Shown one piece after another: positions 37,450 through 45,698 of a stretch of DNA of 64,000 nucleotides. The DNA is from Saccharibacillus brassicae (GTDB lineage Bacteria; Bacillota; Bacilli; Paenibacillales; Paenibacillaceae). A program made the position numbers and the translations under genes. The stretch is taken from contig NZ_CP041217.1 of assembly GCF_006542275.1 (NCBI RefSeq), forward strand, positions 682,001 to 746,000, given 5' to 3'. Each line of letters starts with the position of its first letter. Position 1 is the first letter of the stretch. The notes beneath the pieces are model-generated. The model made no database searches. It was given only the letters and a program-made list of their open reading frames with translations, and was not told where the DNA came from.

Positions 37450-39177
37450 TTATTGTTGTTCCAGATAAGCGCGAGTGAAGTTGATAGCACCGGAGAAGTC
37501 AGTCGTTACGCCTTTGAGGTAAGGCTTGGTGAGCGACGCCTGCGTGTAGTAGTAGACAGGCATGATAACCATGTTGTCTTGGATCAGCATTTTTTCGGCT
37601 GCAGCCATATCCTGCATACGTTTTTCCGGATCGTTGCCGCCTTTGTAAGCGCCGTCGATCAGAGCGTCGTAAGCCGGGTCCGCATAGCCGGTGTTGTTGT
37701 TGCCGCCACCGCTTACGAACATATCCATGTAAGTCATCGGATCGTTGTAGTCGGCAGACCAGCCTGCGCGAGCGATTTGGAAGTTGCCCGTTTTTCTGCT
37801 TTCCAGGAATACGGACCATTCTTCGTTTTTCGTTTCGATCTCAACGCCAAGGTTCGTTTTCCACATGTCGGCTACGGCCAGGGCCAGCTTCTGGTGGTTT
37901 TCGCTTGTGTTGTAGAGCAGAGTGATCGGAGGAAGCGTGGTGTAGCCTTCTTCTTTCATGCCTTCTTCAAGCATCGTTTTGGCTTGTGCCGCATCTTCCT
38001 TGAAGTATTCGCTGTCCGGATGCTCGTCGCGGAACGATTGGTTGTTCAGTCCTGCGATCGAAGTCGGTACGAAACCGTATGCCGGCGTTTGTCCGGCTTT
38101 CGTTACGTTGTCGATCAGGGATTGACGATCGATCGCCATAGCGAAGGCTTTACGGATCTTGACGTTGTTGAACGGTTTTTCTTTGGTGTTGAACTCGTAG
38201 TAGTACGTCGAAGCGATGTCAGTCAATTTGAACTCGTCAGCGAACTGCTGCGAGAGCGGTTGAATTTGGTCGGTCGGGATTTCGCCGGTAGGTGCGCCCG
38301 CGTAATCGATTTCGCCGCCTTGGTACGAAGCGGTTTCGGTTGCGCCGCTGTTTACGATCGAAGCTGTTACGTTCGTCAGCTTGATGTTGGCCGCATCCCA
38401 GTATTTTTCGTTTTTGGTCCAGCCCATTTCGGAACCTGTCGTCCAGGTCGTCAATGTGAACGGTCCGTTTGTTACCATCGTGCTTGCATCGGCTGCCCAA
38501 GCTTCGTTGCCTTCAACGGTTGCTTGGTGAACCGGGTAGAACGTGTAGAACGAAGTCAGACCCAGGAAGTAAGGAGTCGGGTTCGTCAGCGTAACTTCAA
38601 GCGTGTTCTCGTCAACGGCTTTGACGCCTACAGTCGAGAAGTCTTTCGTTTTGCCGGTGTTGAACTCTTCAGCACCTTTGATGTAGTAAAGCTGGTAAGC
38701 GTAGACCGGAGCCGGAACAGTTTCCGGGCTCAGAGCGCGTTCCCAAGCGAATACGAAATCGTTCGCCGTTACAGGGTCGCCGTTGCTCCAAGTTGCGCCT
38801 TGACGCATGTTGAACGTGTAAGTCAGGCCGTCTTCGGAGATGTCCCACTTCTCGGCAGCACCCGGAGCCGGGTTGCCGTCAGCGTCGATCGTCGCAAGAC
38901 CTTCATACATGAAACGCAGCGCCGTGTTGGCTTGGCTGTCTTGAGCTTGTGCCGGATCAAGCGTCGGCGGCTCAGCACTGAGGTTCAAGTGCAGGGTCTG
39001 GTCGGCGGCAAGGTTAGCGTCGGCTGCCGGTTCGGTAGCCGTACCTTCCGTAGTTCCGGTCTCGGTCGTAGTACCCGGTTCCGTAGTCGTTGTCTCGTTG
39101 GCGCTTCCGCACCCTGCGAGAACCGTGCCGATTACAAGAACCAGCGTAAGAAGCAACATCCAGCTTTTCTTTTTCAT
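37450..39177 (-). CDS. oppA: Oligopeptide-binding lipoprotein, OppA type
   Basis: Extracellular receptor of the peptide importer. The 575-residue protein has a lipoprotein signal peptide with lipobox LAGC (Cys23), then a Thr/Glu-rich linker (about 27-55), then a SBP family 5 domain with LHLNLSAEPPTLDPAQAQD at its start. Processing would need LspA from this window. GGGGGAAAG precedes the ATG. The gene leads the opp operon. Confidence 0.95.
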   Translation of the reverse strand: MKKKSWMLLLTLVLVIGTVLAGCGSANETTTTEPGTTTETGTTEGTATEPAADANLAADQTLHLNLSAEPPTLDPAQAQDSQANTALRFMYEGLATIDADGNPAPGAAEKWDISEDGLTYTFNMRQGATWSNGDPVTANDFVFAWERALSPETVPAPVYAYQLYYIKGAEEFNTGKTKDFSTVGVKAVDENTLEVTLTNPTPYFLGLTSFYTFYPVHQATVEGNEAWAADASTMVTNGPFTLTTWTTGSEMGWTKNEKYWDAANIKLTNVTASIVNSGATETASYQGGEIDYAGAPTGEIPTDQIQPLSQQFADEFKLTDIASTYYYEFNTKEKPFNNVKIRKAFAMAIDRQSLIDNVTKAGQTPAYGFVPTSIAGLNNQSFRDEHPDSEYFKEDAAQAKTMLEEGMKEEGYTTLPPITLLYNTSENHQKLALAVADMWKTNLGVEIETKNEEWSVFLESRKTGNFQIARAGWSADYNDPMTYMDMFVSGGGNNNTGYADPAYDALIDGAYKGGNDPEKRMQDMAAAEKMLIQDNMVIMPVYYYTQASLTKPYLKGVTTDFSGAINFTRAYLEQQ

Positions 39178-39218
39178 CCTGCAACTTTCCCCCTACAAAA
39201 AGATTATTTTTTTTATTG

Positions 39219-39224
39219 ATTATA
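39219..39224 (-). promoter_or_regulatory. Candidate -10 element of the opp operon
   Basis: TATAAT on the minus strand, 42 bases upstream of the oppA start in a very AT-rich 206-base gap (39178-39383). I see no good -35. The rest of the gap holds only A/T runs. Confidence 0.4.
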
Positions 39225-39383
39225 CCCCGGGTGGCAAAAAAAATCTATAACCTTTTTTCAGAATCTTACGGTTTTTTTCAGATTTTATTCGTTTTCTGTC
39301 ATCTTTTCTGTCTTGAAGCTTGAGATTTCGGTAAAAAAAGACTTTGTTTTTCACTCTTTTCCCGTGTATCTCCCATCGTCATG

Positions 39384-39770
39384 TCAGCTATTCACGATAT
39401 GCACGATAAAACCGCTCACTCCGAGCAAAACGTAGCAAAAAGCCAACAAGAGGAAGCTCAATCGCCATACGCCGCGCAGCAGGCGCATCGGCTCGATCCG
39501 GCCGCGCTTGCGGTTCTGGGCGCTGCCGAGCAGTCCGGCAAGCAGCAGCAAAATAAGCATAAACAGATAAAATCCGAACGAGGACGCGAAAAGGTAATTG
39601 TACAGCGCGGCCGCGGCAACCAGCAGAAACGGCGTCGTGACGTCCATCGCCTGCCGAAACGAGCGCGGCTTCGATTCCCTGCGCAGCAAACCTGCGGCGT
39701 ACACGAGCATGAACGGCAAAAAAGGCAGCACGCACAGCGTAATCAAAAAGCCAGAGACCGTTTCGAGCAT
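39384..39770 (-). CDS. DUF3397-type small membrane protein
   Basis: A 128-residue integral membrane protein with four hydrophobic segments and short basic loops (RRESKPRSFRQAMD). I place it in the DUF3397 family from size, topology and its position between panE and the bshC/mraZ region, as in other Bacilli; function is unknown. ATG 39770 has AAGGAGG six bases upstream; the TTG at 39812 adds a basic stretch that overlaps this site and is less likely. Confidence 0.75.
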   Translation of the reverse strand: MLETVSGFLITLCVLPFLPFMLVYAAGLLRRESKPRSFRQAMDVTTPFLLVAAAALYNYLFASSFGFYLFMLILLLLAGLLGSAQNRKRGRIEPMRLLRGVWRLSFLLLAFCYVLLGVSGFIVHIVNS

Positions 39771-39821
39771 ACCGCTCCTCCTTCTTATTCGCTTCCCTTT
39801 CCTATCGGACAAGCTGCACGC

Positions 39822-40802
39822 TTACCGCTTGTCCGGGCGTATGCCCTCGATCAGGCGCAGCAGCATTTCGTTGAGCGGCGCTGCGGTGCCGCAGCGCCGG
39901 GCAAGCGCCGCGATGCCTCCGCCGATCCATTTCGCTTCCGTCTCCCGGCCGTGCGACACGTCTTCGAGCATCGAAGACCGGTTGCGGGAGGTCGCGCGGC
40001 AGACGCCGAGCAGTTCGTCCCACCATTCGGGCGGAACGACCACCCCCGCGGACGCGTAAACGGCGACCGTCTCGTCGAACAGCGCTTTCATCGCCGCAAG
40101 CCGGTCGGCGCTCTCAAGCAGGGCGCCGTTCTCGACGTGCCAGAGCGCGGTCAGCGGATTGATGACGGCGTTCATGAGCAGTTTTCTATAGATGGCGGTC
40201 TGGATGTCATTCGACGCCGACAGCGGCAATCCTGCCGCGGCGAAAGTGTCGGTCAACTTTTTCTCCGCCCCGATCCTGCCCGGCGTCGACGACTCTCCCC
40301 CCTGCGGCAATCCGAACGAAGTGGAACCCTGCCCGGCATGCAGCGCGACGTCCGGTCCGAGGCGCCTCGCGCCTTCGGTCGTAATGGCCGCGTAGACGTC
40401 GGCCTGCGGCAGCGCCGCGGCCAGCCGTTCGATATGCCCGATACCGTTCTGCAGGCAGAGCAGCCGGTCACCGGGGCGTATTCCCCGCGCCAACGTTGCG
40501 ATCAATACGTCGTCCACGTCTTTTTGCTTGACCGTGAGCACGATCCAGCGGTCGCCGTCGTCGGTCGGCCGCCCTTCTGCGCCGGACACTCCGAACGCTT
40601 CGATCGGCCTGGCGTGCAGATTGCGCCGGATCCGGCGCCCCGTCCCCGCTTCGCCCGGGCTTCGCACTTCGATGCCTTCGCGGGCGATGATCGCCGCTTG
40701 TTCGCCGGTTCGCGTATACAGGACGGTCGGCGTTGCCGCCGAAGCCGCACCCGCCGCGAACAGCAGGCCGAGCGCGCCTCCGCCGATCACTTCGATTCTC
40801 AT
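39822..40802 (-). CDS. panE: Ketopantoate reductase-type dehydrogenase
   Basis: PanE reduces 2-dehydropantoate to pantoate with NADPH in coenzyme A synthesis. The 326-residue protein has the N-terminal dinucleotide motif IEVIGGGALGLLFA (3-16), a VLTVKQKDV segment, the catalytic lysine region TAIYRKLLMNAVINPLTAL near 205-223 and a late SSMLEDVSHGRETE motif. It corresponds to B. subtilis ylbQ, also upstream of bshC. GGGAGG precedes the ATG. Confidence 0.9.
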   Translation of the reverse strand: MRIEVIGGGALGLLFAAGAASAATPTVLYTRTGEQAAIIAREGIEVRSPGEAGTGRRIRRNLHARPIEAFGVSGAEGRPTDDGDRWIVLTVKQKDVDDVLIATLARGIRPGDRLLCLQNGIGHIERLAAALPQADVYAAITTEGARRLGPDVALHAGQGSTSFGLPQGGESSTPGRIGAEKKLTDTFAAAGLPLSASNDIQTAIYRKLLMNAVINPLTALWHVENGALLESADRLAAMKALFDETVAVYASAGVVVPPEWWDELLGVCRATSRNRSSMLEDVSHGRETEAKWIGGGIAALARRCGTAAPLNEMLLRLIEGIRPDKR

Positions 40803-41071
40803 CGCGATTTCCTCCCAAGCGTTGTCCCCGGTCTCCCCCGGTTTACTCGCACGGTCCGCAGGCCTTATAATTAAAGCAGGAAAAAGCGGTCCGGACGCAT
40901 AATCGGGGCAAGTGATAAATAAAATGAATCACTCCGGTTGATTCAAAATGCGGCATGCCGTCGATGATATCGATTTCCGCCGCGGATTTTCATTTTATCA
41001 CAGCGCCACGGTCCGGGAAACGCCGTACATGCAAGTTTCGAAGACGGAAACGGAAAGCGGGGAATACAGCC
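40803..41071. other. Divergent intergenic region, panE / secreted coiled-coil gene
   Basis: 269 bases between divergent genes. It should hold both promoters. A TTATAA-like element on the minus strand near 40869 and AT-rich segments around 40910-40950 are possible, but no convincing -35/-10 pair is present on either strand. Confidence 0.35.
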
Positions 41072-42157
41072 ATGTCGAAACGTGTATGCGCCGTTATGCT
41101 CGCGGCCTCGCTCGCCTTCGCTTCCGGCGCGGAGAGCGCGCGGGCGGAATCGTTCGGCGGGGACTGGACGCCCGAGCAGCGCGAGCTGCTGCAGGATACG
41201 TTGTCGCTAAGCGAGCTCCGGCGCGATGTGGAGCGGATCGCGGAAGAACAGGAACAACTCGCGCTTGAGCGCAGACAGCTCGGCCTGGAGATCGACGCTT
41301 TGGAGAGCCGCGTCGCGGACAACCGCGAACTCACCGCGACGCTCGTACGCGCCCAATACTTGCAGAGCCGGCGCCCGATGCTTCTGTCGCTGCTCAACGC
41401 AAGATCGCTCGGGGAATTCAACCGGCTGTACGGTTACTACCGCATCGCCGTGCGGTACAACGAAGACGCCCTGCTGTCTTTCCGCGAAGATACGGACGCG
41501 CTGGAGAGTCGGCGCGGCGCATTGGCCGCCAACTCGGAGCGGCTGGAGCAGGTCAAGACCGGCATCGAAGAGCAGCAGCGCCGGCTGCGCTCGCTGCAGG
41601 AGGATATCGATTCCGGGCTGCTGGAAAGCGGCGATCCGGCCAGCCTCAACCGCCTGGCCGAAGAATTGGACGCGTACTGGAACAATGTCGGCCTGTACGA
41701 AGTGGACGAGTATTTCTCGCAGCTGGCTTCCGCAAGCTCCGAACTGCCCGACTTTTTGCAGAGCAGCGGCAAACTGAAAGTGTCGGGCCTCGGGACCCGC
41801 TATACGATCGAGCTGACCGATCAGGAGTTGAACGGCTTTTTGCGTTCGCGCAGCGCGGATTTTGACAACTTCTCGTTTGCGTTCGAAGACGGGCGGGTCA
41901 TTGCGGAAGGCCGGCGCGATCGGCTGACGCTGCGGATCGAAGGACGGTACACGCTTCAGACCGAACCGCAGAACGCCGTGCTGTTCCATGTCGACAAGCT
42001 CGTGTTCAACGGTCTCGAACTGCCGGAGAGCACCCGCCGGGAGCTGGAGCAAAAGTACGATCTGGGCTTCTATCCCCAGCAGGTCGCTCCCGTCGAAGTC
42101 AACGACGTGGAGATGCAGCAAGGCCGGCTCCGCATCCGCCTCCAGCTGACGCTCTAG
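41072..42157 (+). CDS. Secreted coiled-coil protein of unknown function
   Basis: The 361-residue protein has a signal peptide (cut probably after SARA near residue 25), then a long coiled coil (about 40-190) like the N-terminal part of CwlO/EnvC-type cell wall hydrolase regulators. A C-terminal beta-rich domain (about 230-361) contains YTIELTDQELNGFL and RIEGRYTLQTEP. No hydrolase domain is present. I start it at ATG 41072, just before the signal peptide; longer frames from 40955 have no ribosome site. It is monocistronic and divergent from panE, with a terminator behind it. The function is unknown; a cell-envelope role is inferred from the coiled coil. Confidence 0.8.
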   Translation: MSKRVCAVMLAASLAFASGAESARAESFGGDWTPEQRELLQDTLSLSELRRDVERIAEEQEQLALERRQLGLEIDALESRVADNRELTATLVRAQYLQSRRPMLLSLLNARSLGEFNRLYGYYRIAVRYNEDALLSFREDTDALESRRGALAANSERLEQVKTGIEEQQRRLRSLQEDIDSGLLESGDPASLNRLAEELDAYWNNVGLYEVDEYFSQLASASSELPDFLQSSGKLKVSGLGTRYTIELTDQELNGFLRSRSADFDNFSFAFEDGRVIAEGRRDRLTLRIEGRYTLQTEPQNAVLFHVDKLVFNGLELPESTRRELEQKYDLGFYPQQVAPVEVNDVEMQQGRLRIRLQLTL

Positions 42158-42211
42158 GTTATTTCACGTCTCTGCGCCTGTTTGGCGGCAGCGGCGACGT
42201 GTGAACGAAGC

Positions 42212-42246
42212 AAAAACGCTCTGCCGATTCGCGGCGGAGCGTTTTT
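42212..42246. terminator. Bidirectional terminator
   Basis: A perfect 15-bp inverted repeat AAAAACGCTC...GAGCGTTTTT with T runs at both ends. It lies between the convergent coiled-coil gene (+) and the solute-binding protein gene (-). Confidence 0.92.
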
Positions 42247-42292
42247 GGGTGCGCGCATTTTCCGCAAACGGACCGGGCTGCGGCACAAGACT

Positions 42293-43555
42293 CTAAGGCC
42301 GCAAAGAAGCGGAAAACCCTTCGACGCTCAACTCTCCCTGGTAGAACCGGTCCAGCGACCGGCTCCACAGGCTTTCGCGGGCCGCGGCCGTCTTGGGATC
42401 GGCTGCCGCGCCGGCCGCGGACGCCGGACGACCGGCCTGCGGATCGGGCAGCCAGCGTACCAGCTGCGCGCTGCCCGGCTCGTCGTAGATTGCGCGCAGG
42501 ACGGGCAGATGTCCCGTGGAGACGTACCAGTCGCTCTGCGCTTCCCGGCCGGTCACATACGAGATCCAGAGAGAAGCCTCGCGCGAGCGCTCCGTGTCGG
42601 CCGTAATGCCGAAACAGCGCAGCGCCGCTGTACGCGCGGCGAAAGCGAGCGGGCGAAGCCGGGAAGTCTCCGAGTCTTCGGCCCCAAGTTTGGACAGTCG
42701 GTCGACCGCGAGCCCCAGTTCGCGGGCGTCGACCTTTTCGCGCAGCGTCGCGGCCGGTCGTCCTTCCTGGGCGGACATTCCGGACAGGTAGGTCCGACCG
42801 CGCAGCGTGCCGGCCAAGTTCAGCGAACGCTTCAATCCGGCCGCTTCGGTATCCGGTTCGGTCCACAGCGCGATCAAGGCCGCAAAAGCCCGAACGTCGC
42901 CGGACGGCAGGCCGAGCGCCGAGGCGGGATCGGCGGCGCGGCCTGCCGACGATTTGCCGCCGGCCGCCGGCGAAGCCCACGCTTCCCAGTCTGCGGCAGT
43001 CTGCGGCAGCTCGCCGGAAGTCTGCTCGAACCGCTTCGGGTCCCAGACGGCCCCGTACGGATCGAGGTCGAGCGGCACGGCCCAGCGGTAGCCGTTCCAT
43101 TCGACCGAAGCCGCCGGCAGCGGCAGCGAATCCGCGGCGGCGGCCACGCCCGCTTCGTACAGATCGGCGGGCAGCAGCCGGCCGGCGGAAGCGAAGTCCG
43201 CCACCCACGCTCCGTCGAGCATCAAGACGTCCGGTTCCCGTCCGGACGCGTACGCTTCGCGGTACGTTTTGTAAGCCTGTCCCGGCGCCACGTTCACGAG
43301 CGTAACGACCGTTCCCGAACGACGTTCGTATTCCGCATTGACCGACTGGAGCGCTTCGAATTCTTCCGAAGCCATCATCGTGTACACTTCGATATCGCGC
43401 AGCGGCCGTTCGGACTGGCCGCCTCCAAGCGCTGCCGATCCGGTGCCCGCACGCGGCTGCGGGCCGGAATCGGAAGTTTCGGGCAGAGAAGGCGACAAAT
43501 TGATCAGGGCAAGCAGCAGTACGCCGAACAGCACGAGATGATTTTTTCGCTTCAA
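42293..43555 (-). CDS. Family 1-like extracellular solute-binding protein, orphan
   Basis: The 420-residue protein has one N-terminal hydrophobic segment (about 5-20) with no lipobox cysteine, then a solute-binding fold (EFEALQSVNAEYERRSGTVVTLV, EPDVLMLDGAWVADFASAGRLLP, WNGYRWAVPLDLDPYGAVWD) resembling sugar ABC receptors. No permease or ATPase gene is adjacent. It starts at TTG 43555 with GGAGG nine bases upstream; the frame runs back to 43711 through the phoH terminator, so that start is rejected. The substrate is unknown. Confidence 0.82.
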   Translation of the reverse strand: MKRKNHLVLFGVLLLALINLSPSLPETSDSGPQPRAGTGSAALGGGQSERPLRDIEVYTMMASEEFEALQSVNAEYERRSGTVVTLVNVAPGQAYKTYREAYASGREPDVLMLDGAWVADFASAGRLLPADLYEAGVAAAADSLPLPAASVEWNGYRWAVPLDLDPYGAVWDPKRFEQTSGELPQTAADWEAWASPAAGGKSSAGRAADPASALGLPSGDVRAFAALIALWTEPDTEAAGLKRSLNLAGTLRGRTYLSGMSAQEGRPAATLREKVDARELGLAVDRLSKLGAEDSETSRLRPLAFAARTAALRCFGITADTERSREASLWISYVTGREAQSDWYVSTGHLPVLRAIYDEPGSAQLVRWLPDPQAGRPASAAGAAADPKTAAARESLWSRSLDRFYQGELSVEGFSASLRP

Positions 43556-43612
43556 AGTCCGTCCCCTCCTTTTCCTGATTTCCCTATTGTAACAAACGAT
43601 CCTTTTTCCAAC

Positions 43613-43645
43613 CAAAAAAAGAATCCGGTAGCAAAACCGGATTCT
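43613..43645 (-). terminator. Terminator downstream of the phoH-like gene
   Basis: Arms AGAATCCGGT and ACCGGATTCT (43620-43629 and 43636-43645) with a six-base loop, followed by seven T on the minus strand. Confidence 0.9.
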
Positions 43646-43682
43646 TTCTATATTTAGGCGAGCTTCCCTATCCAAGCGGCTT

Positions 43683-45020
43683 CTACAGCAGATCCGCCGC
43701 CAGCTGCGCAAGTTTCGACCGTTCCCCTTTTTCTAGATGGATATGGCCGGCCAACTTCTGCGTCTTGAATTGTTCCACGACGTAGGTCAGCCCGTTGCTT
43801 GCCGCGTCCAGATACGGATGGTCGATCTGTTCCGGGTCGCCGACGAGCACCATCTTGCTGCCTTCCCCGGCGCGCGAGATGATCGTTTTTACTTCGTGGC
43901 GGGACAAATTCTGCGCTTCGTCGATAATGATGAACTGCGAAGGAATAGAGCGGCCGCGAATATAGGTCAGCGCTTCGACCTGAATACTGCCGAGTCCCAT
44001 CAGAATCTTGTCGATATCGCCCGCACTTTTCGTATCGAACAAAAACTCCAGGTTATCGTAGATCGGCTGCATCCACGGACGCAGCTTTTCTTCCTTCTCG
44101 CCGGGCAGGTAGCCGATATCTTTGCCCATCGGCACGACCGGCCGCGCGACGAGCAGCTTTTTGTACTTGCGTTCGTCTTCGACTTTCATCAGGGCCGCGG
44201 CGAGCGCCAGCAGCGTCTTGCCCGTGCCCGCTTTGCCGGTAATCGTCACGAGCGGAATATCGTCCGACAGCAGCAGTTCGAGCGCCATGCGCTGCTGGGC
44301 GTTGCGGGCTCCGATGCCCCAGACCGGATCATGTCCCTGAAACAGCGGGTCCAGCCGGTTCGCTTCGGCATTCAGCTTCACGAGCGCCGATTTGCCGCCG
44401 GCTTCGTCTTTGAGAATCGCAAACTCGTTCGGGTAGAGCCGCTCCGCCGCCCCACCGACTTCGGAGACGAACACGTACTTGTCGCGGTAAAAACGGTCCA
44501 CGATCTCTTCCGGCACCTGCAGCGTCACGTAACCGGCATAGAGCGAGTCGGGATCGGCGGCCCGGTCCGTCATGTAATCCTGCGCGAGCACGCCGAGCAC
44601 GTCGGCTTTGACGCGAACGAGCACGTCTTTGCTGACCATGATCACCGGCCGCGCTTCGCTGTCGGGCAAATTTTGTTGTTCGTTATGATAATTAAGCGCA
44701 ACGGCCAGGATGCGATTGTCGTTCGTCATCTCGCCGAACTTGTCCTGCATGCTCTGGAAGCTGCGATGATTGAGTTCAACCCGGAGTGTGCCGCCCGATT
44801 CGAGCGTGACTCCGTCATGCAGATGCCCCCGTTCCCGCAGGGCGTCCAATTCCCGCGATACGCTTCGGGCATTGCGTCCGATCTCGTCGGCCAGCCTTTT
44901 TTTCGAATCGATTTCTTCCAGCACCGTAGCCGGAATCACCACTTCATGTTCCTGGAACGAAAAAATGGAGCGCGGATCATGCAGCAGAACGTTGGTATCG
45001 AGAACAAAAAGCTTTTTCAC
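43683..45020 (-). CDS. PIN-PhoH fusion ATPase, YlaK type
   Basis: The 445-residue protein joins an N-terminal PIN ribonuclease-fold domain (about 1-140, acidic D8 in FVLDTNVLLHDP) to a C-terminal PhoH ATPase with Walker A GKAGTGKT at 262-269 and IIIDEAQNLS as Walker B. The fusion (PhoH2 type) is thought to unwind and cut RNA. Translation starts at GTG 45020 behind GGGAGG; a longer frame to 45116 lacks support. It corresponds to ylaK, and its neighbour to ylaL, in B. subtilis. Confidence 0.92.
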   Translation of the reverse strand: MKKLFVLDTNVLLHDPRSIFSFQEHEVVIPATVLEEIDSKKRLADEIGRNARSVSRELDALRERGHLHDGVTLESGGTLRVELNHRSFQSMQDKFGEMTNDNRILAVALNYHNEQQNLPDSEARPVIMVSKDVLVRVKADVLGVLAQDYMTDRAADPDSLYAGYVTLQVPEEIVDRFYRDKYVFVSEVGGAAERLYPNEFAILKDEAGGKSALVKLNAEANRLDPLFQGHDPVWGIGARNAQQRMALELLLSDDIPLVTITGKAGTGKTLLALAAALMKVEDERKYKKLLVARPVVPMGKDIGYLPGEKEEKLRPWMQPIYDNLEFLFDTKSAGDIDKILMGLGSIQVEALTYIRGRSIPSQFIIIDEAQNLSRHEVKTIISRAGEGSKMVLVGDPEQIDHPYLDAASNGLTYVVEQFKTQKLAGHIHLEKGERSKLAQLAADLL

Positions 45021-45130
45021 GAGAAATCCCTCCCGAGGCTTAATGGAACACGAGTCTGATTCATTCGCGGTGCGCTTCACACGAGCCGTCCAAAACCGGG
45101 CCTCACCCCCTTTCAATCGCCGTCCAAAGG

Positions 45131-45160
45131 AAAAAAAGCCTGCGGAAAACCGCTAGGCTT
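45131..45160 (-). terminator. Terminator overlapping the end of the PPOX-like gene
   Basis: AGCCTAGCGG and CCGCAGGCT pair with one bulged base on the minus strand, followed by seven T. The 5' arm contains the TAG stop of the PPOX-like gene. Confidence 0.8.
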
Positions 45161-45605
45161 TTTTCATGGCGCTCATGACCTGTCCGTCCAGCGTTTCGGC
45201 GGCGCGCAGGTCGAGCATACGGGTATAGACGGGAGGCGAAGACAGATGCGCTCCGTAAAAAAGAGCGTTGCGCACCGCTTCGACTTCGACGTCGAAACAG
45301 CACATTTTGAACGGTACGTCCTGCAGCGGGTCCTGCGCGACGACCGCGGTTCCGTTGACGGCGTACACTTTCTCGCCCCCGAACACGGTGAGGGTCACCT
45401 GCGGGTTGGCCAGGATATTGCGGACCAGGCGCGAACGATGGTCCACCACAAACCGGAGCGTGCCCGGATTGACGGCATAAACCCAGGAAATCGCCGTTGA
45501 AGTCGGACCTTGTGTCTCGGCATCGACGGTGGCCAACAAGGCGAAAGTCTCGCCCTGCAGCTGCGTGAAGAGGGTCTCGGTCAATTGCGTAACGGCTTCG
45601 GACAT
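45153..45605 (-). CDS. Pyridoxamine phosphate oxidase-like FMN-binding protein
   Basis: The 150-residue protein fits the PPOX-like split-barrel family: FALLATVDAETQGPTSTAISWVYAV, RFVVDHRSRLVRNILANPQVTLTVFG, VNGTAVVAQD. The position next to the phoH-like gene matches ylaL of B. subtilis. The cofactor (FMN or heme) and reaction are not known. GGAGG lies seven bases before the ATG. Confidence 0.85.
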   Translation of the reverse strand: MSEAVTQLTETLFTQLQGETFALLATVDAETQGPTSTAISWVYAVNPGTLRFVVDHRSRLVRNILANPQVTLTVFGGEKVYAVNGTAVVAQDPLQDVPFKMCCFDVEVEAVRNALFYGAHLSSPPVYTRMLDLRAAETLDGQVMSAMKKA

Positions 45606-45698
45606 GACGTGGCCTCCTATACGGCATCTGATCGGAATAGTCGCAAGAACGTTTCTGTTGCTAATCCGATTATATCACACCGGCAAAAGAGCATTCAA

